From Palsa-459 sp035510855 (GTDB lineage Bacteria > Actinomycetota > Acidimicrobiia > Acidimicrobiales > RAAP-2): a stretch of 31,427 nucleotides of DNA. The notes beneath the pieces are model-generated. The model made no database searches. It was given only the letters and a program-made list of their open reading frames with translations, and had not been told where the DNA came from. Below, piece after piece: positions 7,271 through 15,707 of this stretch. The stretch is from the NCBI GenBank assembly GCA_035510855.1, contig DATKGG010000081.1, forward strand, positions 1 through 31,427, written 5' to 3'. Each line of letters begins with the position of its first letter. Position 1 is the stretch's first letter. The translations under genes and the position numbers were made by a program.

Positions 7271-7298
7271 GACGTCGCACCGGGTCGCTCGGGCTGGG

Positions 7299-7304
7299 TA
7301 GCCT
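7299..7304 (+). promoter_or_regulatory. Putative -10 box (TAGCCT) for prs, leaderless start
   Basis: TAGCCT lies seven bases before the GTG at 7312. It supports that GTG, rather than the GTG at 7318, as the start, and gives prs its own promoter between it and glmU. Confidence 0.5.
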
Positions 7305-7311
7305 CGAGCGA

Positions 7312-8283
7312 GTGGAGGTGATCTCGAAGCACCGGCTCGAGTTCGCCTCGGGCCGTTCGCACCCTGAGCTCGCGAGGGCGATCGCTCGGCATCTCGAGGT
7401 GCCGCTCTCGGAACCGAACCTCCGTGAGTTCGCCAACGGCGAGATCCACTGCCGCTTCGAGGTCTCGATGCGCGGCGCCGACGTCTTCATCCTGCAGACG
7501 CACTGCGGCCCGGTGAACGACTCGCTGATGGAGCAGCTGATCATGATTGACGCTGCGAAGCGCGCGTCGGCGAAGCAGATCACCGCGGTCTGCCCGTACT
7601 ATGGGTACTCGCGTCAGGACCGCAAGTCGACCGGACGAGAGCCCATCACCGCGAAGCTCGTCGCGGACATGCTCCAGGCCGCAGGCGCGGACCGGGTGAT
7701 GTCCGTCGACCTGCACTCCGGACAGATCCAGGGCTTCTTCGACGTTCCCTTCGACCACCTCACGGCCGCACCCGTGCTCGAGACCTTCCTTCGGGACCAA
7801 GCGACGAGCGACATCGTCGTCGTGACCCCTGACGCGGGTCGCGTGAAGGTCGCCGAGCGCTACTCCCAGCGCCTCGGAGCGGACCTCGCGCTCGTCCACA
7901 AGACGAGGCCCCGCAACGGCGGGCAGTCCGTGGAGGCGCGCCACGTCGTCGGCGAGGTCGAGGGCCGCCACTGCATCCTCATCGACGACATGATCGACAC
8001 CGCCGGGACGATCTGTGCGGCCGCGGACCTGCTGGTCGACTCGGGGGCTCGGGAGATCTGGGCGCTCGCGACGCACGCAGTCCTGTCGGACCCCGCGAGC
8101 GACCGGCTGAAGGCATCGCCGATCACCCGGGTGATCGTGACCGACACGCTGCCGGTGCCTCCCGAGCGGCATTTCGACGGCCTCGAGGTGCTCTCCGTGT
8201 CGAGGCTCCTGGCCGATGCGATCGACGCCGTGTTCGAGGGCACCTCGGTGTCGGAGATCTTCGGCGGGGAGAACCTCGCCTGA
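7312..8283 (+). CDS. prs: Ribose-phosphate pyrophosphokinase (PRPP synthetase)
   Basis: The 323-residue enzyme transfers pyrophosphate from ATP to ribose-5-phosphate to make PRPP for nucleotides, histidine and tryptophan. Family motifs are FASGRSHPELA, EFANGEIHCRF, the flexible-loop part CPYYGYSRQDRK, VDLHSGQIQGFFDVPFDHL, VVVTPDAGRVKVAERYS and the PRPP loop CILIDDMIDTAGTI. Length and motif order are normal for class I bacterial PRPP synthetase. GTG 7312 is chosen over upstream in-frame codons because these lie inside glmU, and because of the TAGCCT box. Placement between glmU and rplY is the usual actinobacterial order. Confidence 0.96.
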   Translation: MEVISKHRLEFASGRSHPELARAIARHLEVPLSEPNLREFANGEIHCRFEVSMRGADVFILQTHCGPVNDSLMEQLIMIDAAKRASAKQITAVCPYYGYSRQDRKSTGREPITAKLVADMLQAAGADRVMSVDLHSGQIQGFFDVPFDHLTAAPVLETFLRDQATSDIVVVTPDAGRVKVAERYSQRLGADLALVHKTRPRNGGQSVEARHVVGEVEGRHCILIDDMIDTAGTICAAADLLVDSGAREIWALATHAVLSDPASDRLKASPITRVIVTDTLPVPPERHFDGLEVLSVSRLLADAIDAVFEGTSVSEIFGGENLA

Positions 8284-8309
8284 GGGGCGGGGGCACCTGA
8301 GAAGCACAG

Positions 8310-8315
8310 TAGAGT
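8310..8315 (+). promoter_or_regulatory. Putative -10 box (TAGAGT) for rplY
   Basis: TAGAGT lies about 55 bases upstream of the rplY ATG, in the 87-base gap after prs. The leader would contain a normal Shine-Dalgarno (GAGGAG at 8359-8364), unlike the leaderless genes nearby. Confidence 0.4.
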
Positions 8316-8370
8316 TCTCGGTCGGCCCGTGCTCGGCGCAGGGCCTGCAACACCGTTCGAGGAGACAGAC

Positions 8371-8988
8371 ATGCCCGACATCACTCTCACCGCTGAGCTC
8401 GGTCGCCCCACCGGCTCGAGCGAGACACGTCGGCTCCGCGGCGAAGGCAAGATCCCCGGCGTCGTCTACGGCCCCGGGGTGGCCCCGCTCCCGGTCTCCG
8501 TCGACGCCAAGGCGTTCCGCCAGGCGCTCTCGGGCGAGCAGGGGCTCAACACGCTCCTCGACCTCGTGGCGGGCTCCAAGCACTACCTCGTGCTCGCGCG
8601 CGAGATCCAGCGCCACCCCGTCCGTGGCACCGTCCACCACGTCGACTTCCAGGTCGTGAACCGCTCCCAGGGCATGGACGTCGAGGTGCCGCTGCAGGTC
8701 ATCGGCGACGCCGTCGAGGTGCGACACCACGACTGGGAGGTCGACCAGCAGCTCTTCTCGATCCACGTGAAGGCGCAGCCCGACCGGATCCCGAACTCGA
8801 TCACCGTCGACATCTCCGAGTTGCAGGTCGGCGGCGCCATCAGGATCAGCGACCTCGAGCTTCCCGAGGGCGTCGAGGCGATCCAGGACCCCCAGACCAC
8901 CGTCATCGGCACGCACGCCGCGCGCGTGGCCGCGACCGTCAAGGCAGACGCCGAAGAGGTCGTGGAGACTCCTGCAGAAGAGTCGTAA
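8371..8988 (+). CDS. rplY: 50S ribosomal protein L25, general stress protein Ctc type
   Basis: The 205-residue product begins MPDITLTAELGRPTGSSETRRLR and continues with GKIPGVVYGPG, the 5S rRNA-binding L25 fold. HHVDFQVVNRSQGMDVEVPL and ITVDISELQVGGAIRISDLELPEGV follow, characteristic of the longer CTC-type L25 with a C-terminal beta domain. It binds 5S rRNA in the large subunit. ATG 8371 is chosen over an in-frame start at 8329 because GAGGAG lies six bases before it and the protein family begins there. Its acidic C-terminal tail (EEVVETPAEES) is common in this form. The pth gene follows after five bases, so the two are probably co-transcribed. Confidence 0.95.
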   Translation: MPDITLTAELGRPTGSSETRRLRGEGKIPGVVYGPGVAPLPVSVDAKAFRQALSGEQGLNTLLDLVAGSKHYLVLAREIQRHPVRGTVHHVDFQVVNRSQGMDVEVPLQVIGDAVEVRHHDWEVDQQLFSIHVKAQPDRIPNSITVDISELQVGGAIRISDLELPEGVEAIQDPQTTVIGTHAARVAATVKADAEEVVETPAEES

Positions 8989-8993
8989 CTTCC

Positions 8994-9620
8994 GTGTTCC
9001 GCCGTCGCCATGACGGCGCGACGCGCCGTGGGACGCCCTCGGAGTGGCTCATCGTGGGCCTCGCGAACCCAGGCGTCGAGTATCGCGACACCCGGCACAA
9101 TCTGGGCGCGGCCGTCGTCGAGGAGCTCGCACGCCGAGCCGGGGCGTCGCTGCGTGTCGAGCCGCGACTCCGCGCCAGGCTCGCCGACGTCGTCATCGAC
9201 GGCCATCGGGTGCTCGTCGCGGTCCCGACCACCTACGTCAACGAGTCGGGAGCAGCCGTCGTGCCGCTCGTCCGCCGAAGCGGCCTCGACGACGAGACCC
9301 GCATCCTGATCGTCCACGACGAGCTCGACTTGGAGCCCGGCAGGCTCCAGCTCAAGACCGGCGGCGGCCTTGCCGGGCACAACGGCCTCCGGTCGATCAG
9401 CGGTGCGCTGGGCACCGACGGGTACTCGAGGCTCCGAGTCGGGGTCGGCAAGCCGCCCTCGAAGGACCGGGGCGCGGACTGGGTCCTCGGTCGACCCGGC
9501 CGTGACGACCGCGCCGTGCTGGACGCCGCGGTCGTCGCCGGCGCTGACGCGCTCGAAGACGTCGTGCGCCACGGGCTCGAGGAGGCTTCGGTTCGTCTCA
9601 ACGGCGCGCGCGGTGCCTGA
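8994..9620 (+). CDS. pth: Peptidyl-tRNA hydrolase
   Basis: The 208-residue enzyme frees tRNA from peptidyl-tRNA dropped by ribosomes. Signatures are WLIVGLANPGVEYRDTRHNLG, with substrate-binding N25 and catalytic H35, then VPTTYVNESG, LIVHDELDLEPG with the catalytic aspartate, GGGLAGHNGLRSI and RLRVGVGKP. The GTG at 8994 gives an N-terminal extension of about 17 residues before the first strand. An internal start closer to the fold is possible but has no better ribosome binding site. It overlaps the mfd start by eight bases, suggesting coupled translation. Confidence 0.95.
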   Translation: MFRRRHDGATRRGTPSEWLIVGLANPGVEYRDTRHNLGAAVVEELARRAGASLRVEPRLRARLADVVIDGHRVLVAVPTTYVNESGAAVVPLVRRSGLDDETRILIVHDELDLEPGRLQLKTGGGLAGHNGLRSISGALGTDGYSRLRVGVGKPPSKDRGADWVLGRPGRDDRAVLDAAVVAGADALEDVVRHGLEEASVRLNGARGA

Positions 9621-12600
9621 CGAGGCCGGACGGCTCGCACCGCTCGCCGAGGCGCTGCGCACCGATCCGGGTGTGCGCGCCGCAACGCCGGGTGCGGTCG
9701 TCGCGGTGGCGGTTGCCGGCCAGGCACCAGTGCTCGCGTCGCTCGCGTCGCTCCGTGCGGACGCCACGACGCTCGTCGTCGCACCCACCACGCTCGACGC
9801 CGAGCGACTCGAGCGCGACCTCGTCTGCTTCCTCGGCGGATCCACGCCCGGCGCGGTCGGTGCCGCGGACGGCGCGGTCGTCGCGCTTCCCGCGTGGGAC
9901 ACCCTGCCCTTCGAGCGCGTCAGCCCCGAGGTCGCCGCGATGGGCGCACGGCACGCGACGAGGTGGCGCCTGTCCCAGGAGGCGGGTCGTCCGCGCATCG
10001 TGGTCGCGTCAGCCCGCGCGCTAATGCAGCGACCGACTCGGCAGGTCCCTCCGCCGCCGATCGTCGTGCGCACCGGCGACGTCGTGGAGCGCGACGAGCT
10101 GCTCGCCGGGCTCGTCGCGCTCGGGTACCGACGCGAGCACCGCGTCGAGCACCGCGGCGAGGTCGCCGTCCGCGGCAGCATCGTGGACGTCTGGGGCTCA
10201 ACCGCCGACAACCCCGTTCGCGTCGACCTGTTCGGCGACGAGGTCGACCGACTGTGCACCTTCGACCCCGGCGATCAGCGCCAGGTGCAGGCGTGCGACT
10301 CGGTCTGGCTCTTCACGTGCCGAGAGCTCGTGCTCGACGCCGACGACCGGCGCCTCGCCGAGCGACTTGCGGTGACCGAGGGGTGGGGGAGCGGCTACTT
10401 CACCCGGCTCGCCGCCGGCGAGCTGTTCGACGGGATGGAGGGCTGGCTCACGTGGCTCGACGACGGGCCCCCGATCACCGCGTCGCTCCGTGACGGGGAC
10501 CTCGTCGTCGTGCTCGAGCCCTCGCGCACCTACGACCGAGCGAGCGAGCTCGTGGACGAGGAGTCCGAGCTGCTCAAGGTCCTCGCCGTGACCTGGGGGG
10601 CACCCGTCGCGCCGCCGCCCCTGCACGTCGCGCTCGACGACGCGCTCGCGGCATCGCCCGCTGATCCGATCCGGCTGCCCGCCGTGCCAGAGGACCCCGG
10701 GACACCGGTGGCCGACCTGCACGCGCCCGCCCCGCTGCGGGGCGATCCCGCCCGATTGGCGAGCGCGCTGGCGTCGGCGCCAAAGGGCACGACGGCGATC
10801 GTCTGTGCGCAGTCGGCCGCCTCGGCGTCGCACCTTGCGGGCCAGCTCGCCGCCGAGGGCGTCACCGCGCTGATCACCGACGCGGTTGTGCCCGGAGCGC
10901 TGAATGTCATGGTCATCGGCCTGTCCGCGGGCTGCGCGGCGCCCGGCGCGGGTTTCGCGGTGTGGGCCGACGTCGACGTGACCGGTCGGCGCGCCGTGCA
11001 CCGGGCCCCCCGTCCGAGGTCGAGGGCGGTGGACGGGTTCTTCGACGACCTCGCACCCGGCTCGTTCGTCGTGCACCGCCATCACGGCGTGGCGAGGTTC
11101 GCCGGCGTGACGACGCGACAGCTCGCCGGGACGACGAGGGACTACCTCATCCTCCAGTTCCGCGGCACCGACCGCATCTACCTCCCGACCGACCAGATCG
11201 ACGCGATCACGGCGTACTCGGGTGGCGAGACGCCGACGCTGTCAAAGATGGGTGGCGCCGACTGGCAGCGCACCACCTCGCGCGCGAGGGCTGCGGCGGG
11301 CGAGATCGCCCAGGAGCTCGTGGCGCTCTATCGCACGAGGGCCCAGACGAGCGGTCACGCCTTCGCACCGGACACGCCCTGGCAACGCGAGGTCGAGGCG
11401 CTGTTCGCCTTCACCGAGACCGTCGACCAGCAGCGCGCGATCGACGACGTGCGCGCCGACATGGAATCCGTGCGGCCGATGGACCGCCTCGTGTGCGCCG
11501 ACGTCGGCTTCGGCAAGACCGAGGTCGCGGTGCGCGCCGTGTTCAAGTGCGTCCAGGACTCCAAGCAGGCGGCGGTGCTGGTCCCGACGACGCTGCTCGC
11601 GAGCCAGCACTTCCAGACCTTCTCGGACCGCTACGCCGGCTATCCCGTCCGCGTCGAGATGCTGAGCCGGTTCCTCGCCGACGCCGATGCACGGCGCGTG
11701 ATCGCCGGCGTCGCCGACGGCTCCGTCGACGTCGTCATCGGCACGCACCGGTTGCTCGCCGAGGGCATCGAGTTCAAGGACCTCGGCCTCCTCGTCGTCG
11801 ACGAAGAGCAGCGCTTCGGCGTGACGCACAAAGAGTCGATGAAGCGTCTGGCGACGGACGTCGACGTCCTCACGCTCACGGCGAGCCCCATCCCGAGGAC
11901 CCTCGAGATGGCGCTCACCGGCATACGCGACATGTCGATGATCCAGACCCCGCCCGTCGACCGCCAGCCGATCCTCACCTACGTCGGCGAGTTCGACGAC
12001 CGCGCGGTCACCGAGGCGCTGCGTCGCGAGCTGCTCCGAGAGGGCCAGGCGTTCTTCGTGCACAACCGCGTCGCGGACATCGAGCAGGTCGCACGACACG
12101 TGGCCGACCTCGTCCCCGAGGCGCGCGTCGTGGTGGCCCACGGCCAGATGGACGAGGGGACCCTCGAGCGCGTCGTGTACGACTTCTGGGAGCGCCGCAG
12201 CGACGTGCTCGTCTGCACGACGATCATCGAGTCGGGCATCGACATGCCGACGGTCAACACCCTCGTCGTCGACCGCGCCGACCTGCTCGGGCTCGGCCAG
12301 CTCCACCAGCTTCGCGGCCGCGTCGGTCGTGGGGGCCAGCGGGCCTACGCCTATCTCTTCCACCCGCCGGGGCGCGTCCTCTCCGAGCAGGCCTATGAGC
12401 GGCTGCGGACCATCGGCGAGCACACCGAGCTCGGGAGCGGCTTCAAGATCGCGATGCGGGACTTGGAGATCCGGGGCGCGGGCAACCTGCTCGGTCGCGA
12501 CCAGTCCGGGCACGTCGCCGCCGTCGGCTACGACCTGTACGTGCAACTCGTGGCAGAGGCGATCGGCGAGGCGACCGGTGTCGTCCGCCCCGAGCTGCCG

Positions 12601-13050
12601 ACGGTGTCGCTCGACGTCCCCGGCGACGCGCACCTGCCCACGACCTACGTGACCGCCGAGGACGACCGGCTGGACGCTTATCGCCGCCTCGCGAGGGTGA
12701 CGACCCTCGGCGAGCTCGCCGACGTCGATGCCGAGTGGCAGGACCGATTCGGGCCGCTGCCCGAGCCGGCGCGCATCCTGCTCGCGCTCGCCGAGCTGCG
12801 CGTCGAGTGCCTTCGGTGCGGCGTGCGAGAGATCCAGGTGCTCCCCGCGAGAGGCGGCATCCGCCGCGACGCCGTCGCGAGGCTGTCCCCGCTCGAGCTG
12901 GCGCTGTCCGCGCAGGTTCGGCTGCGACGCCTGCACGGCGAGGACGCCTACGAAGCGGGCTCTCGGACGGTGCGCGTCGTGCTCGACCGGTCCGACCCGT
13001 CGCCGAGGCAGCTGACCGAGCTGCTGAGGACGCTCGTGCCCGTCGCGTAG
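9613..13050 (+). CDS. mfd: Transcription-repair coupling factor Mfd
   Basis: The 1145-residue ATP-dependent translocase removes stalled RNA polymerase at DNA lesions and recruits UvrA. The N-terminal UvrB-like part includes LVVAPTTLDAERL, LPAWDTLPFERVSP and GYRREHRVEHRGEVAVRG. The CarD-like RNA-polymerase-interacting domain starts at GSFVVHRHHGVARFAG (about 485). The translocase has Walker A DVGFGKTEVA (K635), Walker B VVDEEQRFG (D730), LTLTASPIPRTLEMALTG, TTIIESGIDMPTVNTL and QLHQLRGRVGR. A C-terminal TRCF domain follows LRTIGEHTELGSGFKIAMRDLEIRG. Length is normal for actinobacteria (about 1150-1200). GTG 9613 overlaps pth and begins the family-like sequence; the open frame extends further upstream only as a shadow of pth. 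Confidence 0.96.
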   Translation: MPDEAGRLAPLAEALRTDPGVRAATPGAVVAVAVAGQAPVLASLASLRADATTLVVAPTTLDAERLERDLVCFLGGSTPGAVGAADGAVVALPAWDTLPFERVSPEVAAMGARHATRWRLSQEAGRPRIVVASARALMQRPTRQVPPPPIVVRTGDVVERDELLAGLVALGYRREHRVEHRGEVAVRGSIVDVWGSTADNPVRVDLFGDEVDRLCTFDPGDQRQVQACDSVWLFTCRELVLDADDRRLAERLAVTEGWGSGYFTRLAAGELFDGMEGWLTWLDDGPPITASLRDGDLVVVLEPSRTYDRASELVDEESELLKVLAVTWGAPVAPPPLHVALDDALAASPADPIRLPAVPEDPGTPVADLHAPAPLRGDPARLASALASAPKGTTAIVCAQSAASASHLAGQLAAEGVTALITDAVVPGALNVMVIGLSAGCAAPGAGFAVWADVDVTGRRAVHRAPRPRSRAVDGFFDDLAPGSFVVHRHHGVARFAGVTTRQLAGTTRDYLILQFRGTDRIYLPTDQIDAITAYSGGETPTLSKMGGADWQRTTSRARAAAGEIAQELVALYRTRAQTSGHAFAPDTPWQREVEALFAFTETVDQQRAIDDVRADMESVRPMDRLVCADVGFGKTEVAVRAVFKCVQDSKQAAVLVPTTLLASQHFQTFSDRYAGYPVRVEMLSRFLADADARRVIAGVADGSVDVVIGTHRLLAEGIEFKDLGLLVVDEEQRFGVTHKESMKRLATDVDVLTLTASPIPRTLEMALTGIRDMSMIQTPPVDRQPILTYVGEFDDRAVTEALRRELLREGQAFFVHNRVADIEQVARHVADLVPEARVVVAHGQMDEGTLERVVYDFWERRSDVLVCTTIIESGIDMPTVNTLVVDRADLLGLGQLHQLRGRVGRGGQRAYAYLFHPPGRVLSEQAYERLRTIGEHTELGSGFKIAMRDLEIRGAGNLLGRDQSGHVAAVGYDLYVQLVAEAIGEATGVVRPELPTVSLDVPGDAHLPTTYVTAEDDRLDAYRRLARVTTLGELADVDAEWQDRFGPLPEPARILLALAELRVECLRCGVREIQVLPARGGIRRDAVARLSPLELALSAQVRLRRLHGEDAYEAGSRTVRVVLDRSDPSPRQLTELLRTLVPVA

Positions 13051-13074
13051 CCGAGTGCCCGCTTGCTCGACCGT

Positions 13075-13080
13075 TAGCAT
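13075..13080 (+). promoter_or_regulatory. Putative -10 box (TAGCAT), leaderless start of the parvulin-like gene
   Basis: TAGCAT lies six bases before the GTG at 13087, within the 36-base gap after mfd. A transcript from it would start at the GTG. Confidence 0.5.
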
Positions 13081-13086
13081 TGAACG

Positions 13087-14223
13087 GTGCGCAAGGTCCT
13101 CGGTCTGCTCGTGGCCGCCGCCGTTGCGGTCATCACTGGTCTGGCGCTGCCCGCCGCAGCGCTCAAGGTCGGCTCGACGACGGTCGATGCGAGTTCCTTC
13201 GACAATGAGCTCGCAGCAATCAAGGCGAGCCCGATGTTCGAGTGCTACCTCGAGGCGCGCGTCTACGTGGCGTCCCAGGACCAAACGCAAGGACCGACCA
13301 TCGGCGGCGTCACGCCGCAGACGAGGTCGAGCTCGGCAGCGGTGCTGTGGGCAGATCAGCGCGTCACACAGCTCGCCGTCGCGCCGTTCGTCCGGGCCCA
13401 CGACCCCGCTGCATTCTCGCCGGCGGCGCTGGAGGCGGCGCGAAGCGCGCTCGGGGACACGCTCGTTGGCGCGTTGGACGGCGCGTTCTCGGCACAATCG
13501 TCCACGTTCTCGTGTCCCGCGGTCGTCGTCGGCGGGGCTACGCCGCGCCTCGAGTCAGGTGCGGCGATCCTGGCGACGCTGCCCACCTGGTTCCAGGACG
13601 CTCAGGTGCGCGCCGAGGCGGCGGACCTCGGGCTCATCGATCTGCTTCCCAACACGATCAGGATCCCCGAGTCCGGTCCTGGCCTCGAGCAGTGGTACGT
13701 CAAGAACGCGTCGCAGTTCGAGACGACGTGCGTCGGGCGCATCGAGGTGCTCACCGCGTCGGCAGCACGCTCCATCCGCTCGAAGATCGCCGCCGGCCTG
13801 TCCTTCGCCAGTGCCGCACGGCGGTTCTCAACCGACACGTCGACCAACAAGAAGGGTGGCGCGCTCGGCTGCTACTCGCCGAACTCGCCGGCCTGGTCCG
13901 CGGTCGTCCACTACGTAGGCTCGACTCCGACGGGAAAGGTCGCGCTGTGGCCGGCCAGCGGTGCCTACTTCGTGTTCTCCCCGACGAAACGGACGCCGAA
14001 CAGCTACGCAAAGGTCGAGGGAGCAATCGAGGCACAGGTCCACGCGGCGAACGTGCAGAACGCAGGGGACCTCGGCGTCTCGATCCAAGAGGTCACCCCG
14101 GTGTCGGTCGACAGCTGGCTCGGGACATGGGCGCTCGACCAGATTGGCGGCCACGTCGTCCCGAGTCTCGCGCCACCGAGCGCCGCGGTCACGAACCCCA
14201 CGGCGAACGCGCCGACCGGCTAG
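13087..14223 (+). CDS. Secreted parvulin-like (PpiC/SurA-type) peptidyl-prolyl isomerase
   Basis: The 378-residue protein starts with a signal peptide (MRKVLGLLVAAAVAVITGLA, likely cleaved after a following AAA/ALA). There is no lipobox, so it is probably exported as a free protein or stays anchored. An N-terminal helical SurA-like region follows. From about residue 203 the parvulin module shows RSIRSKIAAGLSFASAARRFSTD and GGALGCYSPNS, which match the A-x-G-x-F-x-x-A-x-x-S and GG-LG signature of PpiC rotamases. The rotamase module is rather degenerate, so a pure chaperone role is possible. The C-terminus is rich in proline, alanine and threonine. It lies between mfd and mazG. Confidence is good for the family and moderate for enzymatic activity. 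Confidence 0.75.
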   Translation: MRKVLGLLVAAAVAVITGLALPAAALKVGSTTVDASSFDNELAAIKASPMFECYLEARVYVASQDQTQGPTIGGVTPQTRSSSAAVLWADQRVTQLAVAPFVRAHDPAAFSPAALEAARSALGDTLVGALDGAFSAQSSTFSCPAVVVGGATPRLESGAAILATLPTWFQDAQVRAEAADLGLIDLLPNTIRIPESGPGLEQWYVKNASQFETTCVGRIEVLTASAARSIRSKIAAGLSFASAARRFSTDTSTNKKGGALGCYSPNSPAWSAVVHYVGSTPTGKVALWPASGAYFVFSPTKRTPNSYAKVEGAIEAQVHAANVQNAGDLGVSIQEVTPVSVDSWLGTWALDQIGGHVVPSLAPPSAAVTNPTANAPTG

Positions 14224-14225
14224 TC

Positions 14226-15665
14226 GTGCCGACCGTGGTCGCGGTGGGACTCGGTCCCGCTGGGGCCGAGCTGATGACGACGACGGCACATGACCGGGTC
14301 ATGGGCGCGACGACCGTGCGGCTTCGGACCCGCCGGCATCCGGCTGCGGCTGCGTTCCCAGGCGTCCAGTCCTTCGACCAGCTCTACGAGGCGGCGTCGG
14401 ACTTCGAGGCGCTCTACCAGTCGATTGGCGACGAGCTGGTCCGGCTCGCGACGAGCGATCCGCGCGGCACCGTCGTCTACGCGGTCCCGGGGTCTCCCTC
14501 AGTCGCGGAGCGATCCATCGCGATGCTCGGTGAACGAGACGACGTGGACCTCGTCATCGTGCCGGGGCTCAGCTTCATCGACCTCGCGTGCGCGGCGCTG
14601 TCCATCGATCCGATCGCCGTGGGGCTCCGCCTCGGCGACGCGCTGGAACTGCCCGACCGATTGCGCGGCCACGGACCGCTCCTGCTCGCCCAGGCGCACT
14701 CGCGCGACGTGCTCGCCGATGTCGCGCTGCTCGTCGACAGCGACCTCGTGGGCTCGGACGTCACCGCGGTCGTGCTCCATCACCTCGGCCTTCCCGACGA
14801 GCGCGTCGAGCGCCTCTCGATCGTCGAGCTCGCGTCGTTCCGCGACCCCGACCACCTGACCTCGGTATACCTCGAGGGGCTGCGCGGCCCCGGTGACGCC
14901 GTTGACGATCTCGTCGGGCTGATGGACGAGTTGCGGGAGCGATGCCCCTGGGACCGGGTCCAGACGCACACGTCGCTCGGTCGGTACTTGCTCGAGGAGT
15001 CCTACGAGGCCCTGGACGCGCTCGAGGCGCTTGCGGCCGCACTGGACGACGAGGCCGAGCACGGGGCGACGCCGGACTCGGCGACCCTGGTGCGCGCCGC
15101 AGCGCACCACGCAGAAGAGGAGCTCGGCGACGTGCTGTTCCAGCTCGTCTTCCACGCCCGGCTCGGCATCGAAGAGGGGCTGTTCGACCTGCGCGGCGTC
15201 GCCGACGCCGTGCGACACAAGATCGTCGCGCGCCATCCCCACGTCTTCGCCGACGCGGTCGCCACGACCCCCGACGTCGTCGCAGCTCGCTGGGAGGAGC
15301 TGAAGCGCGACGAGAAGGGGCGCGACAGCGTCATGGACGGGATCCCCGACGCCCTGCCCGCCTTGAGCCTCATGGCGAAGGTGCGGCGCAAGTCTCTGGC
15401 CGCCGGGCTCGGAATGCGTGACGCTCCCGCGCTCCTCGACGCCACCCGCGACGCGCTCTCGAGGCTGTCGCTCGAGCCCGGCATGCCCGACGACGCCACC
15501 ATCGGCGCGGACCGCGAGTCGACCGAGGCGATCGGCGTTGCCTTGGAGGCCGTGTGCGACCTCGCGCGACTCGTTGGCGTCGACCCTGAGCAGGCGCTCC
15601 GCGATCGTGCCCGCGCCGCCGCCGCGGTGGTCCGTGCCCACGAGTCGCGGTACCGAGGCTCGTGA
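14226..15665 (+). CDS. mazG: Tetrapyrrole-methylase-like/MazG fusion, nucleoside triphosphate pyrophosphohydrolase
   Basis: The 479-residue protein joins two domains. The N-terminal part (about 1-200) resembles the tetrapyrrole methylase fold: it starts VPTVVAVGLGPAGAELMT and has GTVVYAVPGSPSVAERS and DLVIVPGLSFIDLA. The C-terminal part is MazG, with CPWDRVQTHTSLGRYLLEES beginning at C240, glutamates for magnesium in EESYEAL and AEEELGDVLFQLVFHA, then KIVARHPHVFAD and KVRRKSLAAGLGM. The same fusion is known from Bacillus YabN. MazG hydrolyses (d)NTPs to monophosphates and is thought to clean nucleotide pools or lower ppGpp under stress. The GTG at 14226 starts two bases after the previous stop; the open frame upstream is a shadow. 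The methylase-like domain may not be catalytic. Confidence 0.9.
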   Translation: MPTVVAVGLGPAGAELMTTTAHDRVMGATTVRLRTRRHPAAAAFPGVQSFDQLYEAASDFEALYQSIGDELVRLATSDPRGTVVYAVPGSPSVAERSIAMLGERDDVDLVIVPGLSFIDLACAALSIDPIAVGLRLGDALELPDRLRGHGPLLLAQAHSRDVLADVALLVDSDLVGSDVTAVVLHHLGLPDERVERLSIVELASFRDPDHLTSVYLEGLRGPGDAVDDLVGLMDELRERCPWDRVQTHTSLGRYLLEESYEALDALEALAAALDDEAEHGATPDSATLVRAAAHHAEEELGDVLFQLVFHARLGIEEGLFDLRGVADAVRHKIVARHPHVFADAVATTPDVVAARWEELKRDEKGRDSVMDGIPDALPALSLMAKVRRKSLAAGLGMRDAPALLDATRDALSRLSLEPGMPDDATIGADRESTEAIGVALEAVCDLARLVGVDPEQALRDRARAAAAVVRAHESRYRGS

Positions 15666-15707
15666 GTCCGTTCCACCATGTCGCACCCCACCTCAACACT
15701 TGGATGA

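Noticed and set aside
6994..8916. 640-codon minus-strand frame across glmU, prs and rplY
   Set aside because: It spans three well-recognised plus-strand genes and has no motif; it is a GC-rich shadow frame.
11242..13497. 751-codon open frame on the minus strand antisense to mfd
   Set aside because: It mirrors the codon structure of mfd on the opposite strand, is arginine/glutamate/leucine-rich without domains, and mfd is clearly the gene.
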